A stretch of 64,000 bases of DNA from Dactylellina haptotyla (lineage: Eukaryota > Ascomycota > Orbiliomycetes > Orbiliales > Orbiliaceae). Below are positions 1 through 11,400 of the stretch, piece by piece. Made by a program: the position numbers and the translations under genes. Where the stretch lies: contig CM062387.1 in the NCBI GenBank assembly GCA_031310005.1, positions 1,550,001 through 1,614,000 of the forward strand, read 5' to 3'. Each line of letters opens with the position of its first letter. The stretch's first letter is position 1. Below the pieces are notes generated by a model, which saw only the letters and a list, made by a program, of their open reading frames with translations, did not search any database and was not told the origin of the DNA.

Positions 1-661
1 TATAATCCCCATTTTATTCAACAAAAGCTTTTTTATATATGTGTAACTTATACCATCATATGCATGTATGCATTTCCAATCGGAAGAAGAAGAAAAAAGG
101 ATACATATATATCCACAAAGGAAAAAAGGGCAACCGAAAAAAAAAGTAAGCACTTGAACCAAATACGCATTGGTTCTCTTTTCTTTTATTCATCTCATTT
201 CATTATACCTGAAAACTGAAAAAACAGAAATGCTTCAAGACAGATACACGCAGACATAATATATATGGTGGAGATTATGCATGGTTTCCCAAGAGTAGTT
301 TGTAAATGACACTCATGGTAGAAGGATGGATGGGTGGGATATAGACAGGGTATGGTGAACGGCTGGGTGGTATCCGTGGAAAGTCAACCGGTGAGGTTGA
401 GGGGTATTAAGATGTTCGAGAAACAATCGCATGCGAGTTATAGGTTGGTTGCTCGCTCCGTGGGATTATAGGTTGGGTGGCACGTTTAAATGAAAACGCG
501 GGAGGAGTGGGCGGATATATAGGTCGAAGGGGTGGCTGAATCGTAACTTTGGAATAGCTCGGGCAGTTTCTACACTGGGTTGTTGCGATTATAGAAATAG
601 TACCTGGAAGTGGATGATATTAGCTTCTATTTCGGTCCGTAAGTTGACACCTTGCGGAAAC
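1..661. other. AT-rich 3' flank, no gene seen
   Basis: This stretch lies downstream of the mitoferrin gene, which is transcribed leftward. I see short A/T runs and no open reading frame with coding character. It most likely holds the 3' untranslated region of mitoferrin and intergenic sequence. Confidence 0.5.
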
Positions 662-2324
662 TCACTTGGCCATCTCGTAGCTGGTCCAGCATATCGCTGT
701 ACTGGGCATGGCATTCACGATTCTGGGCTTCAGTCCTCTCGCGAAGCCTTTGAGCCCTTCGCGCTCATTGATGATCCGCGCGGCATCAAATAGGCTACTG
801 CAGTTCCTTATCCTGACGTCCGAGCTGTTCCCTCTGGTCTGCAACATGGTCTTGATCACATCCAGCGGTGTTGTCAACCCAGCAGCAACAGCACCGGCCA
901 AGCCACCGCTGACACAATGCGTCAGCGGATCGTATTTCTTTTGCGGATTCAGCACCTTCGATAGGGATTCGTATGCGGTGAACTGTATCGCTGTGAAGGG
1001 GATGGTCATGGCCAGGGTCGTTGGGTAGGAGACGTAGAAGGCCCGCAGTCCTTCCAGGCGGTGCACCGTTCGCGCGCAATCGTACACGGAGCTGTACGTT
1101 GAGTTGTGCATTTGCATGCGTTGTTTGATCACTATTCCCCATCGCAGACATGTTAGCACGAACAACTCCTTGTGGTTTTTTTTGCAATTTTTTCATTCCC
1201 ACAAACGCTCGCTCCTGTTGTTGACGGGGCAGGCGGTAGAGGTTTTAGGTTTGAGGGGGTCGACTTACCATCAAACGGGTTCATCAGGGCATCGCTGGCG
1301 ATTGTTGCGCATGCGCCGGCAGTCGCTGTAGGTGGTCGCCCATGTCTGTCAGCATTTATCCATCCACACACACGCGGTGTCTCACCCCGCTTTCCTCTCA
1401 GCTCTTTCTTTTGATATTTCGTGTATCCGTCTTTCTCAGCTCGGTGGTAGGGTTGTTGTTACGTACCCACGGCAATCGGGTGGTGCTCATTCCCGACATT
1501 TCCTCCCAGATTGTGCTTCACGAATTCGTATGTAGCAAAGTAGACGGCGTGCGCGGGGCCTGTGTTTCTCTTGTTAGCTCGCCGCATTCCCATAATTTTA
1601 AGATATCGTTCCAGTGTCTCGTAGATACGATTTCGGAGGGGTGGGGGGCAGCATACCAGCCCCAACGACCACACTGCTGATTCCCCGCCATAACGTCCTC
1701 GCGCCTTCTGTCGCGGAAATCTGAGAGACGGCGTTTGCGATTCCGGTGTATGCCGTTGCGGACGCGGGATTGACGATTTGCATTCTCGTCTAGATTGTCA
1801 TGTTAGCCTCTGTTTCTGATCTGACAGCATCATATCTCTTCTCAGTGATTCCCGTAGCCCGCTCCACTCCCAAGACATGCGTCTATAGGAGTGATATAAG
1901 AGTTTTTTTGGGCGGGAAACACCGTATTTATTCTGAGTATTAGGGTATCAACGCACCTTGATCGCGTCTACGGGGTACATGACGGTATGCTCCATGATAC
2001 CGGCGAAAGCGCCGGCCAGGAGGTTCGACATGAGCGAGGTATTGGGTGGTAGAGCCTGTTATGAAAACAAAAATATAATTTTTGCAAAAAAAGCTCCCTA
2101 TACCTCCAACTTCCAGCTCCCCCCATTGAGGAGGGTGCTGGAAGGCTGGAGATGGGAGTTTTTTTTTTGCTTCGTGGTTAGCGAAAAGCTGATTCTTGAC
2201 CGATCTCGTCCACCCCGGCTGTAGCTTGTGCACGTCTACAGCGGTGGCAAGAGGCGTGGGGAGGGTGATATCTTGAGTAACATACCTCATATTCGTACTC
2301 TTCCGGAGGCTCAATGTTGGCCAT
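662..2324 (-). CDS. MRS3/4-like: Mitoferrin, mitochondrial iron carrier (Mrs3/Mrs4 type)
   Basis: Inner-membrane carrier of the SLC25 family, expected to import ferrous iron into mitochondria for haem and Fe-S cluster synthesis. The CDS is complement(662..1131, 1269..1325, 1467..1559, 1657..1789, 1957..2055, 2286..2324), six exons and 296 residues, the usual length of the family. All three carrier signatures are visible: PVDAIKTR in exons 2-3, PFDVIKQR across the exon 5/6 junction and PLDVIKTM in exon 6. The N-terminus MANIEPPEEYEYEALPPN and the segment GAFAGIMEHTVMYPVD resemble fungal Mrs3/4. I chose the ATG at 2324. An in-frame ATG at 2492 would add 56 Arg/Ser/Pro-rich residues not usual for carriers. 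Assignment to the iron carrier subfamily rests on overall similarity that I recognise; transport was not tested. Confidence 0.88.
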
Positions 2325-3818
2325 CCGTTCCAGCTTTGCGTCCAGGGCAGCCAGCGTGACGGTTGCGATTGGGGAAGGCTGTGGGAATGGTGTTCGTGGG
2401 TTGTTGGAGAGGGCGAAGGTTTGAGAGGGCGGTTGGAGGTGGGAGGAAGAAGGTCGGCGAGCGAGATCGGTCTCACACACCCGCGCTCGCACCGAACAGC
2501 AACAAGGACAGAAAAATTATGAAACTAAAACGGACCCGACGAAGCCTCTAAAATCGCACCGGCGATGCAGCAGAAAACAGATGAATAGTAAGATAGATCG
2601 TGTTTTTTTTTTTCTTGCGGAGGGCGAGCTAGAATACGGGCAACCAGGGAAGATTTTAACAAGATTGATTGAGGGAAGATGTGCTATGCTACTCCGGGAA
2701 TAGCGCGGAAGCCAAAAGGAAAAAAAGCGAAGATGCTCCTCGGCGTTCTTTTGGGGGGATGTTATCAGATGGAGATGTTTCTCCACGGAGGGCGCCGAAC
2801 TGATACCTGGGGAGGTGCGGACCAATCGGCGAGAAATTCACAATAAAAGCACGTATGCTCTGGTGAAAATTAATTAAGAAGCACGCAAGGCAAGATGCAA
2901 CCGTGGTAGACGCGGGAGATGCAGCGACCGGACAATGTTAGTCTGCGGGTAGACGGTTGTGGGTTTTGAAGTTTCGATTCCCTGGAAATGGTTGATATTG
3001 CGGGCCGGGCTAAGCTATGTCATCTGTGGCGGGAGTGGGATGAGGGCAGATTATCGCGATAATCAGACGCTCCTCGGTGGGGGGAATTCGATATTTCTTA
3101 TAGACACCGGGCCTCCGGATTGGTCGGAGCCAGTCGGCTTTACCTGTGTAATCAGCTTGCATCTGATACACCGCATCCCCGTACATCAATATTGCGTCCA
3201 CGCCCTCTCGCGGCCCGGGTGCGAGTGCCCTCTGCGATCTCGTCATAACGATATCGTGCATCTGATACACTCTGTCGTGTTAAAGCCGAGTCGACCCTCG
3301 GGCCAAACGTCCGACTCTGCTGACGAGGCCAGTTTTTCTAAATCTCTGAATCTCGCCGACAGGAGCCACCAAAACCGATGCGAACGATCGCCTGCCCTGT
3401 TCGCCTGCAATGTCGGGCGAGCTCTGTCTCGTCTGGTACTGGTAACTGGGCAGGGATCATATACCCGGTGCCACGACTCGGCTCTTACTAACAGCCTTCC
3501 CTCTTCGCTCTGTCACAAGCTGCTGAACGCACCCCGATGTGCTGTATTTTATATTGATACATTTATAATATTAATATCGATGCCAGGCCTGGAATGCGAT
3601 GCTTATTCAGACACCTTATTTTGGTGGTACATACGTAATTAACTATAAGTGGTGTTTGATAGTTTAGATGGCAACTAGCCGTATTTCGTGATATAATACA
3701 TTGTAGCCTGCAGCTTCATGCTCAGAAACAGTACACCACGCATCAAAGAACTTGGCAAATATCTATAAAATTAAAAGAAATTAATAGTTACAATTAATTA
3801 TTTTATCTTTGTTAAAAA
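2325..3818. other. Intergenic region between mitoferrin and NmrA-like gene
   Basis: Divergent promoter region for mitoferrin (leftward) and the NmrA-like gene (rightward). It includes a 227-codon open frame at 2959-3642 with no recognisable domain, which I do not accept as a gene. A short imperfect direct repeat, GCATCTGATACAC, occurs near 3160 and 3257. The last 100 bases are very AT-rich. Confidence 0.4.
3764..3770 (+). promoter_or_regulatory. TATA-like box before NmrA-like gene
   Basis: TATAAAA lies 49 bases before the ATG at 3819. The spacing is plausible for a short 5' leader. The surrounding DNA is AT-rich, so a chance match is possible. Confidence 0.3.
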
Positions 3819-4751
3819 ATGACTTCGAGGAGTATTCTTGTAACCTCAGCCACAGGTAACCAGGGCCAAGGCGTCGTCACCCACTGCCTCGCATCCCGCG
3901 CAGTCGACACCGTCTTCGCCCTGGTCCGCGATACCGCGTCCGAAAAGGCACAGGCCCTCCAAGCCGCCGGCGCGGTGCTCGTCCAAGGCGACCTGGATCA
4001 TGCCGACTCTCTGACATCCGCATTCCAGTCCTCGAACCCCACGGCCGTATTCCTGAACATGCCGCCGGGTCCCGCGGATCGCCAGGTTTCCCACGCCCGC
4101 AATATAATCGCGGCCGCGCAGTCCTGTCCTTCTGTTACCACACTCATCGGCAGCAGTGCCATCGGAACAGGTCAGCATGAGAGTTTCCCGGGATGGAGCC
4201 CGCAGCATATCACGTATGACTATTGGATTGGCAAGGAACTTATCGAGAGACTCGTTCGAGACGCCGGGTTTGCCAGCTGGACGATTGTTCGGTTGGGATT
4301 TTTCTTCCAGTTGCTCACTCCTCCCGTGTCGAACCTCATGTTTCCTGAGCTTTGGTCTGCTCAAATTGTCGATGGGGGTAACGTTACACGAATTTTGAGG
4401 TCCGCTTTCAAGCCGGATGCGAAGCTTCCATGGGTTCATGGCGGCGATGTTGGAGTCATAGTCGCAGCAGCCTTAGAACGACCCGAAGAGTTCAAGGGAA
4501 GAATTATGAATCTGGCTGGAGAATTGGTTACCATCGGAGAGCTGGGGGTGAAGATCGCCAAAGGAACAGGAGAAGAGGTCAGAGTAATATGTTCCTCTGA
4601 AGAAGAGATGGCTAAAACTCTCGGCCCTCTCACACCCCGTCTTATCGCAGCGCAATTGATATTCAGCGAGATAAAGCTTGGTGATGATGTCGAAAAGACT
4701 AAAAATGAGTTCAAGCTCACTCCGATGGAAGATTTCTTTTCTAAGCTGTAA
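3819..4751 (+). CDS. NmrA-like NAD(P)-binding family protein
   Basis: Single-exon gene of 310 residues. The N-terminus carries a Rossmann dinucleotide-binding motif, ILVTSATGNQGQGVV (about residues 6-20), followed by alternating strand-helix segments and FLNMPPGPADRQ, as in atypical short-chain dehydrogenases of the NmrA/HSCARG group. These proteins bind NAD(P)(H) and act as redox sensors or as reductases of small molecules; the substrate here is unknown. The first glycine of the usual GATGxxG motif is Ser, a mild departure. No signal peptide or membrane segment is visible, so a cytosolic location is likely. The neighbours do not suggest a biosynthetic cluster. The ATG follows an A-rich leader and is the only reasonable start. 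Confidence 0.85.
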   Translation: MTSRSILVTSATGNQGQGVVTHCLASRAVDTVFALVRDTASEKAQALQAAGAVLVQGDLDHADSLTSAFQSSNPTAVFLNMPPGPADRQVSHARNIIAAAQSCPSVTTLIGSSAIGTGQHESFPGWSPQHITYDYWIGKELIERLVRDAGFASWTIVRLGFFFQLLTPPVSNLMFPELWSAQIVDGGNVTRILRSAFKPDAKLPWVHGGDVGVIVAAALERPEEFKGRIMNLAGELVTIGELGVKIAKGTGEEVRVICSSEEEMAKTLGPLTPRLIAAQLIFSEIKLGDDVEKTKNEFKLTPMEDFFSKL

Positions 4752-5084
4752 ATGCGCTTGAATTTATCATACATCGAACTAGATAGGGATTCCCACTACC
4801 TCAAAGTCTGCGTAGGCGTAATAAATAAAATAACCGGGTTCCTTTTTTCTTTTTTTCTTTTTTGCAAATTATCAGATTCGGAACCAAGGCCGTAAACACA
4901 CAGAGTATAGACGACAACATTCTGAGGCTTATTTGTTTTAATAGATGGCCTGTCTTCGGTATACATGGAAGCGGCCCGCTGAAGAGGATTCTACGGTTTT
5001 AGTGACAACAATATGGAGCAGTATAGAATTTTTTCTGTTAATGCTTCATTCTTGTGAGATTCTGAATATTGTGTACATTTATTC
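4752..5084. other. Short convergent intergenic region
   Basis: About 330 bases between the 3' ends of the NmrA-like gene and the unrecognised minus-strand gene. It is AT-rich with T tracts near 4845-4865, and nothing else is visible. It probably holds both 3' untranslated regions. Confidence 0.4.
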
Positions 5085-6437
5085 TTAAGCTATGGGCCTG
5101 ATATCGAACTGATAATCCCCTGGACGTCCGTCATATGTTCCAGATGTGTCCGATAGATATACATATTTATACTCTGGTGATGAACTATGGTAGTCGTCGC
5201 ATCCTAGTGGCATGGGACTCGGTGGCCCAAAATTTCCAACTACATGTATGCTGTAAAGGAAATCACCATCCGTAACGGTGCTCATGTCTATGGCGATTGT
5301 AAAGGAGACTGGTTTCAACGGAAGCTGAGGCAGATCGCAATACTTAATATTGAGAGAAGTGTAAGTCGGTACGACGAACACTCCGTCCTGATAATTCCAG
5401 GGATTGTACCCAGGCGTGAACGCACACAGAAAGTTGGTGCCGGGTACCACAGGCCCACTGTAAGTAGTAACAGAGAGTCCAGCGGGTGGATCTGCAGCTA
5501 TGATCTGGTATGTTTTAGCAGCGTTATCGCGGACTAGTCTGAAAGTCATATCGGCATTTGTGGGATCGCTGTTCGGACTATCCACCAGCTGAAAACCAGT
5601 GTCGAAGACTGCTTGAGTGAGAGGTTGGGTGAGGGTAACACCCCAACGCCCAGCTGGTTTGCCTTGTACATCTGGTGCCTTGTACTTGTCCATGGCAAAT
5701 ACTAGAGGATTGGGGTTATCTGTGAGAAGGGTATGCGCCATAGTCTGAATCTTGAGAGGGATGATGCCATCTGGACCCCCTTCTAGTAGGTTATCCCAAT
5801 CTCCAATAAGATTCTGAATTTTGGGAATATTGGCAGCAGCGAATTCTACTCTCGCTTGATTCGGGTCATTCTTCGTTTGCCAGGTGAACAGGATGATTGC
5901 GTTTTGCAATGCGGCTTGATACCACAAAGATAAGGTCTTCGTGGATGTGTAGACGTCGAGGGGGTCTACCGAATCCGCACCTACGGCTACCGTTGCGTCC
6001 CAATATAATTTCAAAGCCGCAGTCTCGGCACCATATTTTGTAACCAGCGTACCGTGAATATTGTTCACGCTCTTCATGACATTATCAAATAAGTCTCGGC
6101 AGAATTGTTTTATTAATTCCGCGAGACCTTCCGGCGGTGGAGTTTGCGCCTGATCGTTCACAAGCTGCTGCATTGTATCGATTCTGGTCCGCATATCGCT
6201 CGTCTGACTGGTTACTATGGCTGCTACGACCTCTAACTGGACCTGAGTGATTTGGATGCGGATATCATCCAGGGTACTTTGGATATCCTTTAATGCGTCG
6301 AGAATCTCGTCGAGAAGCGCATCGGTACCACCGCCTACCAGCTTGTTGATAAGGTCGATGACCTTTTCACCGATGAAATCGGAGAGGATGTCTTTGCCCA
6401 GGTGTCCGATGACATTGATTATTTTATTGCCTGACAT
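5085..6437 (-). CDS. Unrecognised protein, helical N-terminus and beta-rich C-terminus
   Basis: Single-exon gene of 450 residues that I do not recognise. The first 35 residues form an amphipathic, glycine-punctuated segment (for example KIINVIGHLGKDILSDFIGE). Residues about 40-85 are heptad-like (LLDEILDALKDIQSTLDDIR) and should form a coiled coil. A helical region continues to about residue 240. The remainder is rich in Thr, Pro, Tyr and short strands and ends in YQFDIRPIA. There is no classical signal peptide and no clear long membrane helix. The lack of introns contrasts with most neighbours. The layout of N-terminal helices and a C-terminal beta domain is seen in several bacterial secreted or pore-forming families, but I have no motif that proves this. 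An AT-rich TATA-like stretch lies near 6490-6505, about 55-65 bases before the ATG. Confidence 0.7.
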   Translation of the reverse strand: MSGNKIINVIGHLGKDILSDFIGEKVIDLINKLVGGGTDALLDEILDALKDIQSTLDDIRIQITQVQLEVVAAIVTSQTSDMRTRIDTMQQLVNDQAQTPPPEGLAELIKQFCRDLFDNVMKSVNNIHGTLVTKYGAETAALKLYWDATVAVGADSVDPLDVYTSTKTLSLWYQAALQNAIILFTWQTKNDPNQARVEFAAANIPKIQNLIGDWDNLLEGGPDGIIPLKIQTMAHTLLTDNPNPLVFAMDKYKAPDVQGKPAGRWGVTLTQPLTQAVFDTGFQLVDSPNSDPTNADMTFRLVRDNAAKTYQIIAADPPAGLSVTTYSGPVVPGTNFLCAFTPGYNPWNYQDGVFVVPTYTSLNIKYCDLPQLPLKPVSFTIAIDMSTVTDGDFLYSIHVVGNFGPPSPMPLGCDDYHSSSPEYKYVYLSDTSGTYDGRPGDYQFDIRPIA

Positions 6438-7512
6438 TTTATATACGTTTTGCGTTTAAGATATCCGAATGGATGATCGATCGAAGGAATTGATAATATA
6501 TATAACGGATATGAGCTTATTTGATATTCAAATGTTTGAATTGATGAGGATAGTAGAGATATGATCTCTTAGCTTTGGGAAGAGTAACTGCTTTCAATAT
6601 ATATACACTCACTGTTACTAGTGAAAGCCACAAATTTGTTCTTTCTTTGGGAAGCTTCCCAAAATTATTACCACAACACGCTAGGCCGCTGCGCCGGCTC
6701 CTGCAGTGGCAAGTCCAATTGCTCAAAAGCTTTCAAGAAGTTTTCAGCTCATATCCTTCTAAGCTCTTTGAAGTGGTGGCCACCCGATTGTTTCTTCGAA
6801 AATGCGGCAAATGGGACTAAAGTGATATTTCGCGGGACGCTCTTTTATCATTGGTAGTTGAAGGGTTAATATTCTCGATTGGGTGCTTTCAGCTCGAGAT
6901 CTTTAAATCTTGTGCTTGGCAGATTCAGCCCTCACCCCGAAACGGAGGCGCATCCCAAGTTCACAGAGGTCTTTTGATAAAATTATTATAGTTTTCAATG
7001 AAGCCAAGCAATCTTAGCCTGACGCCCTTGAATCGCTCTGACCATACCACATGCACACTTATGCATGTGCATGATCGTGATTGGGCGCGTGTGATACGCC
7101 AAAATTCCAGCCTCGAGAGCCTCGGATTGATCAAAATCGATTATTGGGATCATAATTCTAACCTTTCCTAGTGAGCGGCTGAGAAAGAATGCTATATGAT
7201 CGCAGATGATATTACCCCTCTTTCCTAAAATTCTAGATGTCCCATTTTCTGGTGAATTACTTCCCCGTTCTCTCACAACTTCACAATTCAGCGGATGTTG
7301 ACCACATTTGTGTCGCGCTTGAATCCACAGAATGACTTGCTGATTCAGACACTTTTCTTTTATAATACTGCAAATTCGGACGCGGTATATCCGAGTCGGG
7401 CTTTTTCTGCTGTAAAATTACGAACCTTTTTTGACAAAATTATTTACAGCCATACTCTATATTTACAGCATTTCCTCACTGCCAAACATCCTTGACGCTT
7501 GTCGGCCTTTGC
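6438..7512. other. Intergenic region, no gene seen
   Basis: Between the peroxiredoxin 3' end and the start of the unrecognised gene, both on the minus strand. Short open frames exist but none has recognisable coding content. The region should hold the promoter of the 5085-6437 gene next to 6437 and the 3' untranslated region of the peroxiredoxin next to 7512. Confidence 0.4.
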
Positions 7513-8422
7513 TCACAAAATCTTCTCCGCAGTAGTTTCTACAAATATTGGTAGACCAAAGGTTAGCTTACCGGCACTGCGTAATATCAAAGGAAAGATG
7601 AAATATATTGTAGAATTTAAAGATAGCATAGAAACTCACCCTTAACGCCGGTATTATCAGGCTCGGAAGCGACCTTGGTAACCTTGCCGTTCTCAACAAC
7701 GACCGCATATCTCTTATTCCTCAGCGTGCCAAAGATGTCCACGGACTTTGCGAAATCCATAGACATCTTTTTAGCGAATTCACCGGTAGGATCGGCCAAA
7801 AAGCGAATCTACAGTGTTAAACCAAAAAAATGAATGGTAAGAATCGGAGATAGCGCCAAGAAATCGGAGATAATGTTTTTGGGGTGGAACATACGCCGGC
7901 TTCCTTTGCTCCTTCAAGGGATTCCTTCCACGCCTGTTGGGAGATATGTATCAGCAGTGTTTTCATAAAGCTTACAAATACTCCCGTAGTCCGTTTCTCT
8001 GGTATTCACCTTTGTAACAAACGGATCGTTGACGGAGATCACAAACGTTGGGGTTTCCGCGATGTCCTTGTGGCTGATATACCCGGGCACATGGGTGGCT
8101 GAACACGCTGGGCCTGTTACCACACGGTTTGAATATTAACCTCGCTTTTCTTTCGTTATAATATCACAATGTGACTAAGACACGAGGGATCAATTGATTC
8201 GTGGGACATACTAAACGCGGCGGGGACGCCCACGATAACCGCCTTCTTCAACCCTGCGATCTCCTGTGCGATGTTGACGACATTGCCTGGAGAATCCTCC
8301 TTCAACTCGACGCTGGGGATGGCGTCTCCGACTGCAATTAGTCGGGCAGGCGAGGAGTGAAATTGGCGCGCGAAGACGCCACGGGTGGACTGGCGGAGGA
8401 GGGAAGTGCGAAGGAGAGACAT
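7513..8422 (-). CDS. Mitochondrial 1-Cys peroxiredoxin (Prx5/AHP1 type)
   Basis: Thiol peroxidase that reduces hydrogen peroxide and alkyl hydroperoxides. The CDS is complement(7513..7538, 7640..7808, 7895..7933, 8010..8113, 8212..8422), five exons and 182 residues. Splicing of exons 1 and 2 creates the active site: Pro67, Ser71 and Cys74 in VGVPAAFSPACSATHVPGY, matching the PxxxT/SxxC signature. Cys74 is the only cysteine in the protein, so no intramolecular resolving cysteine is available. Residues 1-27 are basic and hydroxylated without acidic residues (MSLLRTSLLRQSTRGVFARQ), a typical mitochondrial presequence. The last exon encodes only TTAEKIL. The family includes the Aspergillus allergen Asp f 3 and yeast Ahp1. 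Confidence in family and structure is high. Confidence 0.92.
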
Positions 8423-11400
8423 TGTTAGTTGTTGGTGGGTCTGGGAAGATCAATTGATGAAAATATAGAAGATATTGGGTGGAAAAGGTGGAGATGTCGA
8501 CTGCGGGGAGAGTTTCGAGAATTGTTGAGTTTAGCCTGCACGTCAAGAGCTTGGGGTTGAGGCGAATGTCTGCGGGAGGACGTCATTTCCCGCGTACCGC
8601 ACTTGCGCCGCAGAAGGACGTCCCTTGCTACCCAGAACAACACCAAATTTGCAAACTGATTTGCAATTGGTATATATACTGGGATGCCTCGTGATCTGGA
8701 ATCGAGGCTCTGATAATTCTGGGATTGCGGGGAAATAGACTAAGTACATTCTAAGCTATACGCTAATTTTCTTCATCATCTATGGAATCACTCGTGATGA
8801 CTATACGTACTAGTGGAATTATGGGTCGGTTTAAACTTGTATATTTATAATTATTATTATTGCATCTAAATTACAGCATTCATGCAGCTATAAGATTCTC
8901 GCTAGAATCGATTGAGTTTAAAGTGCCCGAGACCCTTCATACTAAGATTGTCGATACATACGTCTAATAATACCTGCCGATTGAACATTCATATTCTACT
9001 AACTTGTTACGGTATAAAGTTTATAAAGTGGTAGAAGTTTTGTGTGCCATGAGGCCGTTTCTCCCAAAAGCGCGAATATAAATGCCTCCTTGAGGAGACC
9101 AATATCAATGAAGCTCATTTAGTAGAAGAAGCATCTTAGGAAACGCCGTGCGAATCAGTGCTTCGTCATTTGTTAATCGATCGCATTGCATTTTTTGAAC
9201 AAAAGGTAAGAAGAGGAGTAACAATATTTAGTTTATTTAATGATCAAGTATTAAATAAGAGGGGTGTTTCCTAAAGAAAACTCTTATTCACTTGGAATCA
9301 CACCGGCTATACTCTGACTTTAAATAGGTTTGCATGAGGATACCCATCTGTGGGTTGGGGTCAGATCCTCTCACATACCGAAGGAAAAATTGAAAATACG
9401 ATCCTAGGTTGACCAGAGTATCGTTTTCGATGTTCCGACTTCATCGGTTGATATCTGGAACTTAAAAAGTCTCTCGGATAAATTCTGTTAAATCGGGCGC
9501 TGATTCATGTTTATGATCCGAAAAGTGGAAAATGAATCGAGAACGAAGTCACTGACATGGTTGCGATTGATTGCAGCAGATCTTATGAATTCTATCTGAT
9601 TATGATTAGTCCAGAACGGCACTTGGCTCCAACCCCGCCTCCTGGATTCTTCTTTTTGATGACGGTATAATCGCTGGCCGCCAGCTTGCTTTCTTTCTCG
9701 TCCTCTATGCTCTTTAAGTGCTTGAGGCCCTTGACAAGTCGTATTTATGTAACTGTATTTGAATCATCTGCGTTGACACGGTTCTCGTTGATCCTTAGAC
9801 ATTCGATGTGGAAGGTTCGGAGTATATCTGATATAATTGGTAGCTATAGCCGCACATCGCAGGGAATCCACAGTTTTCCATGTTTGAGAATGCGTCGGTC
9901 GTCGGAGGCCGTGGTGTAGTTCGCCTGTGCCGGCACTTTCAATGTAGGGACGTGGAAATTATACATTATTTTCTCCGCTCATTTTCTTCGTATATTTACT
10001 GGAGCTGAATGCCACATCTTGTCTTTCCAAATCGCTGTTAACTGTTCGGCCCAGAATTTTGCTACCTTTTTGATATTTTCTGGGTGTAATGATGCTATTA
10101 TAATTATGTAACTCTAGCCTCTGTTGTATATAAAAGGGAGAACTCAGGGAGTTGCCATAAAATAGAAGGTTAAGGATGTTCTCAGAGACTGCTAGTAATG
10201 TCATATTGGTTTTTAGTTGTACGTTTCGAACTAGAGTTGTTTTGATACAGCTTCTAGTATTGATAATCTCATCTACGACCTCGTTGAGGCATAACTATAA
10301 TAAAAAACCCTTGAGTATTGTCTTGTGGAAGGGCAAGGCTATCGATAGGCGGTTCCTAAGTCCGCTTTTCTTGCCCAGCTGCTGATACATGTTGAAGAGC
10401 TTTCTGCATGCCGTTTTAATAATGTAACACTTATTGGACAGCATGAGTGGTAGAGCTGTCGATGATGCTAGCGATGATGGATTTCGCAACATCAACTTGG
10501 AAAATTGCGTTGATGGCATGGGTTCGGAGAATGTAGAGATCGCCGTCGTCGTTAATTGATAAACGCTTGGATAGCGTGAAGGTTGCGCAATAGAGCTACT
10601 GTTGGATGGTATCCGTTTTAGTAGTGGTTAGCTTCAAGTCGTAGATATTGATACCACAGAAAATGATCAGGTCGCCCACCCTGACCACGGTTACTTCCTT
10701 GCCGTCTTTGACTTCGAAGCTTCTACTGGTACAGGCCGAATATCTATAGGAATACGTGTCAGGGACAGATAACTCGCCGGTGCGGTTTCATGCCTAGTAG
10801 CCAGCGCCTGGTAACGAGGCTAATCGGACAGATTTCCAGGCCTCGTTCCATCATCGTTGTTCTGTCTTCGTCACTGATGGCAGACTCCCTTTCACTTGAG
10901 TTCTATTTAGCCGAAGCATCTTCGATTGCCGTCTTCTGATATGATACGTCTTTGCCTGCCTTCGGTTTTCTTAATTTCGACAGAAGCCTGTTTTATATAT
11001 TTAAATATATTCACCAAGCATATATCTGCATCAACTGGGTAGTAGTATGATCTAGGGTGATAATTTGAATTGTTCTCACATAGGTTAAAAAAAGAGCATT
11101 AGGGGGTTGGGACCAGGATAGGTACGAGTATTCATAGTGTCTGAGGTAAGATTTATTATCACCAATATCTTAGTTAACTGGCCCGATAGTCGGTATTGGT
11201 GTCGGCTCATCGAAGGGTATTCTCCTATTATGCGAGGGGCATATGTGTAGGATCGTTATTTAGTTTACACGGACGAAGTGGAGTGCAAAATGTCCCCATT
11301 TTTAAATTCTCCATTGTAGGCCTTTCGTCTCATAATTCGCTTTACTTGAGTTAGAACCATATTTCTTGAAATCAATATCTCAGCGGTAGATCCTGTCGTG

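Noticed and set aside
2325-2492. Upstream in-frame ATG for mitoferrin (56 extra residues)
   Set aside because: Carrier proteins of this family normally start near MANIEPP and do not use a presequence; kept only as an alternative.
2960-2985. TTCGATTCC resembling a tRNA B box
   Set aside because: No matching A box, acceptor stem or anticodon arm can be folded around it.
2959-3642. 227-codon open frame on the plus strand
   Set aside because: No domain, mixed composition and no homologue I recognise. It lies in the divergent promoter region of two real genes.
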